Source: Sphingomonas mali NBRC 15500 (GTDB taxonomy: Bacteria; Pseudomonadota; Alphaproteobacteria; Sphingomonadales; Sphingomonadaceae). Taken from it: DNA of 40,587 nt. The stretch lies in contig NZ_BCYX01000036.1 of NCBI RefSeq assembly GCF_001598415.1, forward strand, positions 1-40,587. Reading direction: 5' to 3'. A program made the translations under genes and the position numbers. Below, in pieces: positions 1 through 8,505 of the stretch (its first letter is position 1; each line of letters starts with the position of its first letter). The notes under the pieces were generated by a model, which had not been told where the DNA came from, did no database searches, and saw only the letters and a program-made list of their open reading frames with translations.

Positions 1-216
1 GACGTTTATTCATGTAGGCAGGGAATGTCCGAATCTGGGTGGGGTGTGGATATCGAGGATGCCCTGAAGCTGGCGTAGAAAACGGAGCTCTGAAAGCGGC
101 GCGGCCCTAGGCCTGGGCCGCGCCATGCCGGCAGTTGGCGCCCACTAGCCGTCATTGGATGATGATCACGGCGACCTAAAAAAAGGTCATTCTTCAGGCC
201 GGAGGCAAGCCGTAGT

Positions 217-237
217 CGGCACGGCTTCGGCGTGCCG
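217..237 (-). terminator. UUCG-type hairpin behind the efflux operon
   Basis: A perfect 7-base stem (CGGCACG / CGTGCCG) closes a TTCG-containing loop just past the stop of the RND gene. A run of seven T on the minus strand lies about 30 bases further on (179-185), inside a second short palindrome, so this is not a textbook intrinsic terminator. The position at the end of a three-gene operon is the main argument. The rest of bases 1-251 holds no gene I can support. Confidence 0.35.
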
Positions 238-251
238 GTCATTGTGATGGA

Positions 252-3200
252 CTAAAGGGACGCGTCAACCCGTCGACCGCGGGCCATCATAGCCAGGGCC
301 GCCGGCAGGAACAACAGGACCAACGGCACGGCAGCGGTCAACCCGAAGATGATCGCGGTGGCGAGCGGGCGCTGCAGCCCGGCACCGCGGCTGACCCCCA
401 GCGCGAGCGGGGCCAGCGTTAGAACCGCGATAAGCGCTGACATCAGGATCGGCCTGAGGCGTTTTTCGCCGGCCTCGCGAAGGTCAGCCAACACCAGCGT
501 ACGGTCGAGCCGGAGTTCGGCGAGGTAGAAGATCACCAGTTCGGTGACCATCCCCACCACCATCGTCAGTCCCATTAGCGCCGAGATGTCGAGTTCGATG
601 CCGGTGATCCATAATCCGCACAGCACCGCGGCTGCGGACAGGAGCACCGTCGCGATCGCCGCAACCGTCCAGGCGATGCGCTCGAACAGCAGGGTCAGCA
701 GCAACGCAGTCAGTAACAAGGCGGCAACGAACACCACAGTCAGGTCGGCGAAGCTCTGCTGTTGCTGCGCGTAGAGACCGCCATAGTCGACGCGCACCGA
801 CGCCGGCAGTTTGAGGCCGGCGACGGTCGCGCGCACATCCTTCATCCCCGAACCTAGATCGCGACCTTCAAGCCGGGCGGTAACCGCGATGAACGGCGCG
901 AGATCCTCCCGGGTGATCTGCTCCTGTCCCGGAGTTACTGACACTGTCGCGATCTGGCCGACACGCACGAGGTGTCCGTCGGGCGCGACCAAGGGCAGGC
1001 GAGCGATATCGTCGGCATGCGAGCGTAGTTCGGCGGCGGCGCGGACGCGCACGTTGACGAGTTGCTCGCCGATCCGCAGTTGGGTCGCGGGCGTGCCGGC
1101 GATCAGCGCCTCGACCTGAGTGGTGACTGCGTCGGGATCGAGCCCATGTTGCAGCGCGGCCGCTGGATTGACTTTGATGGTCAGCGCGTCGCCGGCAACG
1201 CGGAGGCCGTCGACCACCTCGACCACGCCGTTGATTTTGCCGATCGCCTCGCCGACCTTCTTCGCGGAATCCGCCAGCAGCTTGGGATCGTCGCCAAACA
1301 GCTTGACCTCGATCGGCTGCGGCACCGCGGTAAGGTCACCGATCAAATCCTCCATCAACTGCGCGGTCTCGATCTCGAGTCCGGGCACCTTCTCCGCGAC
1401 CTGACCGCGAATGTCGGCCATCACCTCCTCGATGTCGCGACGCGATCCACCTTTCAGCCGGATGAAGTAATCCCCCTCGTCCGCCTCGGTCAGTCCCCCA
1501 CCGAGCTGAAGCCCGGTGCGGCGCGAATAGCTCGCGACTTCGGGGGTCGCCGAAATGATCTGCTCGACCTGGCGCAGCAGCCGATCCGTATCGCTCAGCG
1601 CCGATCCCGGCTTTGCCTTGTAATCGAGGATGAACCCCCCCTCGTCCATCGCCGGCATGAACCCCGACGGCACGTGGTTCCACGCGGCATAGCCGAGCAC
1701 CGCCATGCCGATGCCGAGCAGAGCGACGAAAAGGCCGGGCCGCGCCAGCGCGCGGTCGCCGGCACGGCCGTTCCATTTCTCTAGCAGACGCATGAACGCG
1801 CCGGCACGATCCGCCGCCTCGACATCCTGCTGCCGCACCCACCGCTCGGACACCAGAGGAAGCAGGTAACGCGCGAAAAGCAGCGACAGACCGAGGGACG
1901 CGACCATCGTCAGCGCCAGCGCTTTGAAAAACCCGCCCGTCACGCCACTGACGAACGCCAGCGGCGTGAACACGACGATCGTCGCGGCAGTCGATCCGAA
2001 CAGCGGTTTAGCCATCTCGCCCGCCGCCTTCCCGATCGAAGTGGCGCCCTCCTGCAACCGCCGCATGATGTGTTCGAGCATCACCACCGCGTCATCGACG
2101 ACAAGCCCGACCGCAGCCGCCATCCCGCCGAGCGTCATCATGTTGAAGCTCATCCCGAACGCGAACAGCAATAGACAGGTCGCGGCGAGAACCGCGGGCA
2201 GCATCAGCCCGGTGATCAGCATCAGCCGTCCTGAGCGCAGGAACACGAACAGTACCAGTCCCGCGAGCACCGCGCCGATCAGGATCGCGTCGCGGACCGC
2301 ATTGGCCGCCCCGGTGACCAGTTCAGACTGGTCATAGAAAGTTGTGACCGTCACGCTGGGTGGCAGGCCGAGCGTCTTCAGCCGCGCATCGATATCGCCG
2401 ACGATGCGCACCGTGTCGCCGCTCAGCGACTGGCGAATATTGACCAGGACGGCGTCCTGGCCGCTCGACGTGACCTTGGTGAAGGATGGCTCGACCGACG
2501 GGTGGATTGTCGCGATCTGGCCCAGCGTCACCAGGCCGGCGCCGCCCGCGGCGCCGGCCTTGACCGGCGTGGCGGCAAGATCGGCGATCGACGCCAGTCG
2601 GTTCTCGCTCAGCACGAGATACAGGCGGTGGCGATCCTCGAGCTTGCCGACACCGCGGATCGCGTTGGCCTTGCCGAGCGAGGCGGCGATCGTGTCGAGC
2701 GACAGGCCGAGGGCTTGCGCCCGCGCCGGATCGACGTCGATCGCGAGTTCGCGCGGCGAGCCGCCGAGCACGTCGACCCCGGCCACGCCCGGCACCGCGG
2801 TAAGCGCCGGACGGACCTGCAACTCGGCGATCTGGCGCAGCGCATTCTGATCGAGCGTCTTCGACGTCAGTGCGATACCGAGCACTGGAAAGATAGTCGG
2901 GTCGGAGCGCCGCACGTCGAACCGCGTGCCGGCGGGCAGATCGGGCAGCGTCGTCGCCAGCGCAGTCTGCGTCGCCAACGTGGCAGCGACCATGTCCTGG
3001 CTCCAAGGGAAATCGACTGCAACTTCGGCCGAGCCGCGGCTGGTGGTCGATCGCACCCGCGATACGCCGGGGACCGCACGTAGTGCGATCTCGATCGGGC
3101 GGGTGATCTCGGCGGTCATTTGTTGGGCGTCGCGGTCGCCGGCATCAATCGACACCACCACGCGCGGGAAGTCGATATGCGGAAACAGACTGACCGGCAT

Positions 3201-3329
3201 CCGCGTCGCCGCCATCACTCCGCCCAGTACGATCAGCGCGGCAGCGAGCCACAGCGCGCGGGCGTGCCGCTGTAGCGCACTCGGGGCATGCGCCGCCGAC
3301 TGGGTCGGGGAAACGGCGTCCTCGCTCAT
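252..3329 (-). CDS. RND-family efflux permease (inner membrane)
   Basis: Proton-driven inner-membrane pump of a tripartite efflux system. At 1025 residues it has full AcrB/CzcA-family length. It opens with the typical first membrane helix and a loop reading MPVSLFPHIDFP, then the porter-domain pattern, and has the second half-repeat of membrane helices near the C-terminus. The fourth-helix region carries the pair D412-D413 in VVDDAVVM, the proton-relay pattern of drug/solvent-type (HAE) pumps; many metal pumps of the CzcA type have a different residue here. The start ATG overlaps the stop of the adaptor gene as ATGA, so the two are translationally coupled. I favour small-molecule rather than metal export. 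The substrate cannot be read from the sequence. It is the last gene of the operon and is followed by a hairpin. Confidence 0.93.
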   Translation of the reverse strand: MSEDAVSPTQSAAHAPSALQRHARALWLAAALIVLGGVMAATRMPVSLFPHIDFPRVVVSIDAGDRDAQQMTAEITRPIEIALRAVPGVSRVRSTTSRGSAEVAVDFPWSQDMVAATLATQTALATTLPDLPAGTRFDVRRSDPTIFPVLGIALTSKTLDQNALRQIAELQVRPALTAVPGVAGVDVLGGSPRELAIDVDPARAQALGLSLDTIAASLGKANAIRGVGKLEDRHRLYLVLSENRLASIADLAATPVKAGAAGGAGLVTLGQIATIHPSVEPSFTKVTSSGQDAVLVNIRQSLSGDTVRIVGDIDARLKTLGLPPSVTVTTFYDQSELVTGAANAVRDAILIGAVLAGLVLFVFLRSGRLMLITGLMLPAVLAATCLLLFAFGMSFNMMTLGGMAAAVGLVVDDAVVMLEHIMRRLQEGATSIGKAAGEMAKPLFGSTAATIVVFTPLAFVSGVTGGFFKALALTMVASLGLSLLFARYLLPLVSERWVRQQDVEAADRAGAFMRLLEKWNGRAGDRALARPGLFVALLGIGMAVLGYAAWNHVPSGFMPAMDEGGFILDYKAKPGSALSDTDRLLRQVEQIISATPEVASYSRRTGLQLGGGLTEADEGDYFIRLKGGSRRDIEEVMADIRGQVAEKVPGLEIETAQLMEDLIGDLTAVPQPIEVKLFGDDPKLLADSAKKVGEAIGKINGVVEVVDGLRVAGDALTIKVNPAAALQHGLDPDAVTTQVEALIAGTPATQLRIGEQLVNVRVRAAAELRSHADDIARLPLVAPDGHLVRVGQIATVSVTPGQEQITREDLAPFIAVTARLEGRDLGSGMKDVRATVAGLKLPASVRVDYGGLYAQQQQSFADLTVVFVAALLLTALLLTLLFERIAWTVAAIATVLLSAAAVLCGLWITGIELDISALMGLTMVVGMVTELVIFYLAELRLDRTLVLADLREAGEKRLRPILMSALIAVLTLAPLALGVSRGAGLQRPLATAIIFGLTAAVPLVLLFLPAALAMMARGRRVDASL

Positions 3330-4345
3330 TGCGTGCGCACCTTCATGCCGTCCTCGACCGCGGTGCCACCCTCGACCACGACGCGATCGCCGAGCTTGAG
3401 ACCCCTGATCACGGTGACTCGGTCCCCGGTCGACGGCTGCGTCGCGACGTCGCGACGATGCGCGACGCCGCCGGCGACGACATAGACGTAAGTTTGCCCC
3501 GCATCGTCGAGCAACGCGGCATAGGGAATGGTCAGCGCGGTGGTGCTATCACCGACGCCGATCGTCGCGGTCAACGCCTCGCCTGGGCTGATACCGCTGC
3601 CCGCCGGCACGTCGGCATAGACCGAGGCGAGGCGGGTCTGAGGGTCGACCACCGGGCTGACCGACGCGATCGTCGCGGCAAGCGGCGCGCGCGCGGTATT
3701 ACCGGCGATGCTGAGCGCCATGCCGGGGCGGATCGATCGCGCGGTGCCGGGATCGATCCCGAAGCGGACGCGCGCATTGCCCGGCCGCACGACCGACGCG
3801 ACTGCCGCGCCCGGTTGAACCAGATCGCCTACCGCCGGCGTCACGATCTCGACCACCCCGGCCGCGGGGGCGCGCAGCGTCAGCCCGCTGGCGCGCTGCG
3901 CCATGCTGCTGCGTAAGGCTTTGGCCGACTCCGCCGCGGCGCGCGCAGCATCGACCTCGGCGTTGCTGACTAGACCGTCCGCACGGAGGCGTAGTGCGCG
4001 TGCGAGCGCGGCGTCGGATGCCTGCGCGTCGCTCGACGCCTTGACCAGATCGACCCGCGTGGTCGGCGACGCCGCCAGCCGCGCCACCACTTGGCCCTGC
4101 CCTACCTGCGTCCCGGCGGGCGCGTCGATGGCGACGACGGTCGCCTCGGCCGGCGCGACCAAAGCTACCTTGCCCAGCCGGCCGGCCTCGGCCGCGCCGT
4201 AGACTGTAATTTGCTGCCCGCCGCCGCCTTGGGCGACCGGCGCGAGCTTGACCAAGGCAACCGGCTCGGGTTCCTTGGCGGTATCGTCGGCACCTGAGCA
4301 GCCGGCCAGCAGCAGCGCAAATCCGCAAATCGTGGTTCTGGTCAT
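3326..4345 (-). CDS. RND efflux periplasmic adaptor (membrane fusion) lipoprotein
   Basis: Periplasmic adaptor that links the RND pump to the outer-membrane channel. The N-terminus has a short hydrophobic stretch ending in LLAGC, a lipobox, so it is probably anchored in the inner membrane by a lipid. Next come a biotinyl-lipoyl-like half (VALVAPAEATVVAID), a short alpha-helical hairpin rich in Ala, the second lipoyl half (TLRAPAAGVVEIV) and beta-barrel and membrane-proximal domains (GLKLGDRVVVEGG). The ATG at 4345 is chosen because it forms an ATGA overlap with the stop of the upstream TolC-type gene; a start three codons earlier is also open. Length (about 339 residues) is normal for the family. 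Same operon as the pump and the channel. Confidence 0.9.
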   Translation of the reverse strand: MTRTTICGFALLLAGCSGADDTAKEPEPVALVKLAPVAQGGGGQQITVYGAAEAGRLGKVALVAPAEATVVAIDAPAGTQVGQGQVVARLAASPTTRVDLVKASSDAQASDAALARALRLRADGLVSNAEVDAARAAAESAKALRSSMAQRASGLTLRAPAAGVVEIVTPAVGDLVQPGAAVASVVRPGNARVRFGIDPGTARSIRPGMALSIAGNTARAPLAATIASVSPVVDPQTRLASVYADVPAGSGISPGEALTATIGVGDSTTALTIPYAALLDDAGQTYVYVVAGGVAHRRDVATQPSTGDRVTVIRGLKLGDRVVVEGGTAVEDGMKVRTQ

Positions 4346-5763
4346 TGCGTCCACGCCTCCCTCAGCGTGCCGGTAAGAAGTTCGAGCGCGATCATTTGTT
4401 CGGCGATCGCTTGGTCGCTCTGGGCGAGCAGGATCTGCTTGTCGCGAAGCGCCTGTTCGGCGGTTTCGGCGGTGGAGAGCGCGAGGTCGCCGCGACCCGC
4501 CGCGCGGCGGGTCGCTGTCGCGTAGCGTTCTGCCGATGGCAAGTCGCGCAGCACCGCGTCGCGTTGGCGCCGCGCGACAAGAATGCCGGACACCGCGGCA
4601 GCGATCTCTGCGCGGGCCTGGGACAATCGCGCTTCGTATTCAGCCTTGAGCGCCGCGCGGGTCGCGCGCTCGATCGCGATGCCGCCGCGGTTGCGGTTCC
4701 ATAGCGGCACGGTGAAGTCGATCGCCGGTCCGACGATCAAATTGCCGGCGGTGTCGCGGTTGCCGGTCAAGGTCAGCGCGAGCGTTGGGAACTGGTCCAT
4801 GATCGCCTTGCGCGTGGCCGCCTCCTGCGAGGCATAGCCCGCCTCCAGCGCCTTGATGTCGGTGCGGTTGACCTGCCCGATCGCGAACAGCTTTGCAGGG
4901 TCGAGCGGCACGTCAGGGATTGCTGGCGATGCAAGCAGCAACGACGTTTGCGGCGGCAGGCCGAGCAAGCGGTTCAATTCGAACCGCGCCGCCGCCAGAT
5001 CGCGCTCGGCGGTGCGTGCCTTGTCTTCGGCATCGGCGGCGGCAGTGCGCGCCGCCTGATCCTGATCGGCGGCGAGGTCGCCTCGCGCCGCTGCGCGCTG
5101 GGTGCGATCGAGCAGCGACCGCGCATTGGCGCGCGTGGCGTCGGCAAGCGTCAAGTTGCGGACCAGCGCCAGGATGCGCACCGCCTGAATCCGTGCCTGT
5201 CCAGCGGTCTGCCACTCGTTCCAGGCCAGGTCGAGCCGGACCTGTCTTGCGGCCGCTCGTGCCTGGGCCAGTTTGACCCCGCGCGTGCGCAAGCTGTTGA
5301 GGTCGAAGCCGAGCGCGCCGACCAGATCGGGCAACGGATCAGGACCCGACAATACCTTGCTCGCGCCGAAACTAAAGGTCGGATCAGGCAGCAGCCGGGC
5401 GGCAAACACTTGCGCGTCGCTGATCCCGGCGCGTTCGCGTAGCGCCTTCAGATCGGGATTGTTGACCACCGCCAGCACCGCCACCGCATTGCCGTCGAGT
5501 GGTGCGGCGAGATCGACCGCCAAGGGTTTGAGATACGGCCGGTCAATTGTCGCCGCTGCCTGTGACAGTGCCGCCGCGTCAGGCGCGGCGAGCACCGCCG
5601 GCGCAGGCGACAGCGGTGACGGCGCATAGTGCGCACACGCGGCGAGCGGGAGCAACAGGAGGACGCGAGCCGCTCTGATGCGCGGACGGCTCGTCTCCAC
5701 AGGCCGCTGGGGCGATCGTTGCAGATGGCTGCGCTCGTCGGCTTTCATCGGGCGGCGATCCAT
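4342..5763 (-). CDS. TolC-family outer-membrane efflux lipoprotein
   Basis: Outer-membrane channel of the tripartite pump and first gene of the efflux operon. The roughly 470-residue protein has a lipobox (LPLAAC) after a basic N-terminus, as in the OprM/NodT branch. It then shows two halves of long Ala/Arg/Glu-rich helices typical of TolC proteins, including a late DFTVPLWNRNRGGI segment that matches the conserved region before the last helical hairpin. An ATG at 5748 is an alternative start, and neither has a strong Shine-Dalgarno. Upstream lies a 119-base gap with the repeated TTTTCCCAATGT word, about 85 bases before the start, so this operon probably has its own promoter rather than depending only on the genes before it. 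Confidence 0.88.
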   Translation of the reverse strand: MDRRPMKADERSHLQRSPQRPVETSRPRIRAARVLLLLPLAACAHYAPSPLSPAPAVLAAPDAAALSQAAATIDRPYLKPLAVDLAAPLDGNAVAVLAVVNNPDLKALRERAGISDAQVFAARLLPDPTFSFGASKVLSGPDPLPDLVGALGFDLNSLRTRGVKLAQARAAARQVRLDLAWNEWQTAGQARIQAVRILALVRNLTLADATRANARSLLDRTQRAAARGDLAADQDQAARTAAADAEDKARTAERDLAAARFELNRLLGLPPQTSLLLASPAIPDVPLDPAKLFAIGQVNRTDIKALEAGYASQEAATRKAIMDQFPTLALTLTGNRDTAGNLIVGPAIDFTVPLWNRNRGGIAIERATRAALKAEYEARLSQARAEIAAAVSGILVARRQRDAVLRDLPSAERYATATRRAAGRGDLALSTAETAEQALRDKQILLAQSDQAIAEQMIALELLTGTLREAWTQ

Positions 5764-5847
5764 TTTCTGTCTTCGTTAGCGAGCGGAGGGCCGCCGGCAA
5801 GCGGGTTAGCAAGCCGTACGTTGATCGACCGTTGCCGTCGCTTTCGA

Positions 5848-5859
5848 TTTTCCCAATGT
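5848..5859 (+). promoter_or_regulatory. TTTTCCCAATGT word upstream of the efflux operon
   Basis: Exact copy of the 12-base word that recurs in several promoter gaps of this window. It lies in the 119-base gap between the secreted-protein gene ending at 5883 and the TolC-type gene starting at 5763, about 85 bases before that start. On the coding strand of the operon it reads ACATTGGGAAAA. The role as an operator is an inference from recurrence and position. Confidence 0.45.
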
Positions 5860-5882
5860 TTCTGAACAAAGCCGTAGCGGCG

Positions 5883-6401
5883 TCATTTTGCCGATGCGAA
5901 CAATGCGGCGTAGCTCGGAATGCGTTTGGCGAGCGCATCGCGCAGGTCGAGCGCCTTGAGATACAGGCTGCGCTCGTACTGGTTGCTAGCGACCGGAACC
6001 TTAAAGGCGTAGACGATAAGCCCAATGTTCGCGCCGCTGCGGTCGCGCAACGGCATCAGCACGACGAACTTTGGCGACGCGTCTTTGGTCCTGTGCCAGC
6101 GGGGATCGACGATCGTAATGCCCTTTTTCGATACGTCGATATCGTCGGGATCGTCGGGGTTGCCGATGCGGTCGGCGTACGAGCCAGCAAACATCGTATA
6201 AGTGTCGGACATCCCCGGAGGCACGCCGTGGAAGGTGACGCTGAGCAACTCGGCGTGCGCCTTCATCGTCTCGTCAGACAATTGCTGCGCATAGATGCGG
6301 CCTGCCGGCGCAGTCCAGTTCTTGGCGGGCACGGTTTGGGCGTCGGCCACGGGGGCAAGGGTAAGTGCGGCGGCAGTCAGGCAGGCGAGGCGGCGGTGCA
6401 T
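5883..6401 (-). CDS. secreted single-repeat protein, Cache/PAS-like (paralogue 3)
   Basis: I do not recognise a named family. The 172-residue protein starts at the ATG at 6401, preceded by GGGAGA at good distance, and has a signal peptide ending near VADAQ. The mature part is one copy of a repeat shared with the genes at 6428 and 13852: a helix (YAQQLSDETMKAHAELL), then RIGNPDDPDD, then KGI, then a strand pair LRDRSGANIGLIVYAF and a C-terminal helix LDLRDALAKRIPSYAALF. The D-x-SG-xx-IG pattern resembles the central sheet of Cache/PAS sensor folds, so a ligand-binding role in the periplasm is inferred. It is the last gene before the efflux operon and follows its paralogue by 26 bases. Confidence 0.75.
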   Translation of the reverse strand: MHRRLACLTAAALTLAPVADAQTVPAKNWTAPAGRIYAQQLSDETMKAHAELLSVTFHGVPPGMSDTYTMFAGSYADRIGNPDDPDDIDVSKKGITIVDPRWHRTKDASPKFVVLMPLRDRSGANIGLIVYAFKVPVASNQYERSLYLKALDLRDALAKRIPSYAALFASAK

Positions 6402-6427
6402 CGGTGGTCTCCCGAACGAGGACAGGG

Positions 6428-7153
6428 TCATAAAGCGGCAAGTGAAGGGATGCGGCGGGCAAGCGCGGCCCGGACCGCAAGCGCGCGGGTGTAGGCGGCT
6501 TCGTTGCCGCCTCGCGGCTCGATCAGAAAACTGGTGCTGAGCGCGCCGATCACTCGACCGCTTGCGTCGAGCAGCGGCAACTCTACCGCTAGCCGGCGAC
6601 CTGCGTTGGTCACTTCGCGCCGAATAGTGCCGCGCGCGATCACGTCTGCGTCGTCGGCGTCGGCGGGCTTGCCGATCCGACCGAAGCTCGAGGCGATGAT
6701 CGTGTTCGACGCCCCCAGCGGCGCGACATGCAGCGCCAGCGTGATGAGATCGGGAAAACGGTCGAGCATCTGGTCGACCAGCGCCTGTGCTCGAGGATCG
6801 CGTATCGCGCCGGCAACGAACGGATCGGCTTCAATCAGATTATCGGCGACATAGATGCGCCGGGCCATGTCGCGCGCGATCGGGCCGGCGGCGATGCGGC
6901 GACGCCCGGTGACGGTGAGCACGCCGATTGGATCGCCCATCGCTGTGGTCAGCGGGACGGTCGTGACCACGGCTGCCGCCTCGCCACGCCGGATGCCTAT
7001 AGGCCGGCCGTCCTTCGCCGTCGTCGCGACGCGGATCGACGCCACGCCGGGATGCCGAGCCGCGATCGCGGTCAGCAAGGTATCGCCATAGGTCTGTGCT
7101 GCCGCCGGCGTGGCCGCCATCACCGCGGCCAGCGCTATGCCCCAATTGCCCAT
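6428..7153 (-). CDS. secreted two-repeat protein, Cache/PAS-like (paralogue 2)
   Basis: A 241-residue secreted protein with a signal peptide ending in TPAAAQ. The ATG at 7153 overlaps the stop of the transporter gene (TGATG); a GTG one codon earlier is also possible. It contains two related modules: residues about 22-110 (ARHPGVASIRV ... DPIGVLTVTG ... MARRIYVADN) and about 120-240 (PDLITLALHVAPLG ... SSFGRIGKPADADD ... LPLLDASGRVIGALSTSF ... LARRIPSLAAL). The second module aligns closely with the C-terminal half of the 13852 protein and with the whole 5883 protein. There is no catalytic motif and no membrane segment beyond the signal peptide. A periplasmic binding or sensing role fits the neighbourhood but is inferred. 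Confidence 0.75.
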   Translation of the reverse strand: MGNWGIALAAVMAATPAAAQTYGDTLLTAIAARHPGVASIRVATTAKDGRPIGIRRGEAAAVVTTVPLTTAMGDPIGVLTVTGRRRIAAGPIARDMARRIYVADNLIEADPFVAGAIRDPRAQALVDQMLDRFPDLITLALHVAPLGASNTIIASSFGRIGKPADADDADVIARGTIRREVTNAGRRLAVELPLLDASGRVIGALSTSFLIEPRGGNEAAYTRALAVRAALARRIPSLAAL

Positions 7154-8502
7154 CACGTGCCGAATCGCGCAAACAGCGCCAGCGCGAGCGTCACCGTGAT
7201 CGCACCGCCGATCCGCGTCGCGACTTGTGCGAACGGCATCAGCATCATCCGGTCCGACGCGCCCAGGATGGCGACATCACCGGTCCCGCCCTGGCTGGCG
7301 CGGCAGGCGGCGATGATCCCCGCTTCGACCGGATAGATGTTGACCGCGCGGCCGACGAAAAATCCAGTGACGACCAACGTGCCGACGGTGGCCAGGACGG
7401 TGAAGATGGTCGGCGCGTTGAACGCGCTGATCAGCTTTTCCCACGGCGTCTTGGCGACCCCGATCGCGAACAGCAAAGGATAGGTGACCAGACTCGCGAA
7501 GAATTGATAGTTACGATAGGCGCCCTGTTCGAGCCGCGGCGAGACGACACGGCCGAGCTTCAGAAGCACCGTCAGAAACAACATCGTCACAGGGCCAGGA
7601 AAGCCGGTAAACTTCTGTGTCAGGGCACCGACAAAATAGAGCGTCATCGCGAGCACCAGCGCTCCGCCAACTGTCTGCAGGTCGGGCGTGAAGCGCGGCG
7701 CATCCTCGCCGGTCAGCGGTATGTCGTGCTCACCAGGCTGCAGATTGCCGTTGCCGGTCAGCAGCGGCCGCCGCCGTCCGAGCAGGTTGAGCCCGCCCGC
7801 GAGCAGGATCGCGACGAGGCTGCCGAACATGACGGCGGGAAGGATTTCGGCGAGCAGGTCACCCTGCGCATGGCCCGACAGCGCGCCGTAACCGATCGAC
7901 AGCGGTATCGCGCCTTCGCCGACGCCGCCGGCCATCACCGGTAGGACGACATAGAATGTGGCGTGCCACAGACCGAGCCCGAGCGCGGTCCCTACGGCGA
8001 TGCCGACCGCGGCTGCGGCAAGCGACCCCGCGAGGATTGGCGCCAAAATCTTGACGAAGCCGCCGATCAGCATTCGCCGGTCCATACCGAGGATCGAGCC
8101 GACGATGATCGATCCGATGAACAAATAGAGGAAGTTGCTCTGCTCGGCGAAGGTGCTGATCGAGTCCTTGAGCGGCACGGGAATGACATGGGCGTAGACC
8201 AAGTAGGACGGAACGAACGTCGCCATGATCGCCGCGGCGCCGATCCGTTTCACCACCGGGATATGCTTGCCGATCTCGGCGCAGGCGAAGCCGCCGACCG
8301 CCAGGATCAGGATGTTCATCGTCAGGTCCGACGGCACCACTCCCGATCGCACATAGACGGCGATGATCGCCAGGATGACGACGAATACCGGTACCGGCAC
8401 GATACCGACGCGCGTGTCCATCAATCGCCACCAGCGGTTGACCGGCGGTGGCGCGGCAACTGACTCGGACGATCCCTCGTCATTGGCCGGCGCGAGTGAC
8501 AT
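7153..8502 (-). CDS. 2-hydroxycarboxylate transporter (citrate/malate-type symporter)
   Basis: Inner-membrane secondary transporter of the 2HCT family (CitS, MaeN, CitM), which moves citrate, malate or lactate, usually with sodium. The 449-residue protein has about eleven hydrophobic segments. It carries both family signatures: GGVGEGAIPLS at residues 192-202 and, near the end, GGTGDVAILGAS (405-416) followed by MPFAQVATRIGGA. In the family the arginine of that last motif contacts the substrate carboxylate and the two GG motifs form the re-entrant loops. Only three bases separate it from the propeller gene upstream, and it overlaps the secreted-protein gene downstream, so it is embedded in the operon. 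The exact substrate is not readable. Confidence 0.9.
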   Translation of the reverse strand: MSLAPANDEGSSESVAAPPPVNRWWRLMDTRVGIVPVPVFVVILAIIAVYVRSGVVPSDLTMNILILAVGGFACAEIGKHIPVVKRIGAAAIMATFVPSYLVYAHVIPVPLKDSISTFAEQSNFLYLFIGSIIVGSILGMDRRMLIGGFVKILAPILAGSLAAAAVGIAVGTALGLGLWHATFYVVLPVMAGGVGEGAIPLSIGYGALSGHAQGDLLAEILPAVMFGSLVAILLAGGLNLLGRRRPLLTGNGNLQPGEHDIPLTGEDAPRFTPDLQTVGGALVLAMTLYFVGALTQKFTGFPGPVTMLFLTVLLKLGRVVSPRLEQGAYRNYQFFASLVTYPLLFAIGVAKTPWEKLISAFNAPTIFTVLATVGTLVVTGFFVGRAVNIYPVEAGIIAACRASQGGTGDVAILGASDRMMLMPFAQVATRIGGAITVTLALALFARFGT

Positions 8503-8505
8503 CGT

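Noticed and set aside
6..242. Short open frame at the left end on the minus strand
   Set aside because: No domain, odd composition, no ribosome binding site; it overlaps the hairpin behind the efflux operon.
1062..1784. 240-codon open frame opposite the RND gene
   Set aside because: It is the antisense shadow of a clearly coding pump gene in GC-rich DNA, with Asp/Arg/His-rich content and no domain.
6021..6030. CCCAATGTTC inside the secreted-protein gene, similar to the shared promoter word
   Set aside because: It is in coding sequence and lacks the T-run, so I treat it as chance.
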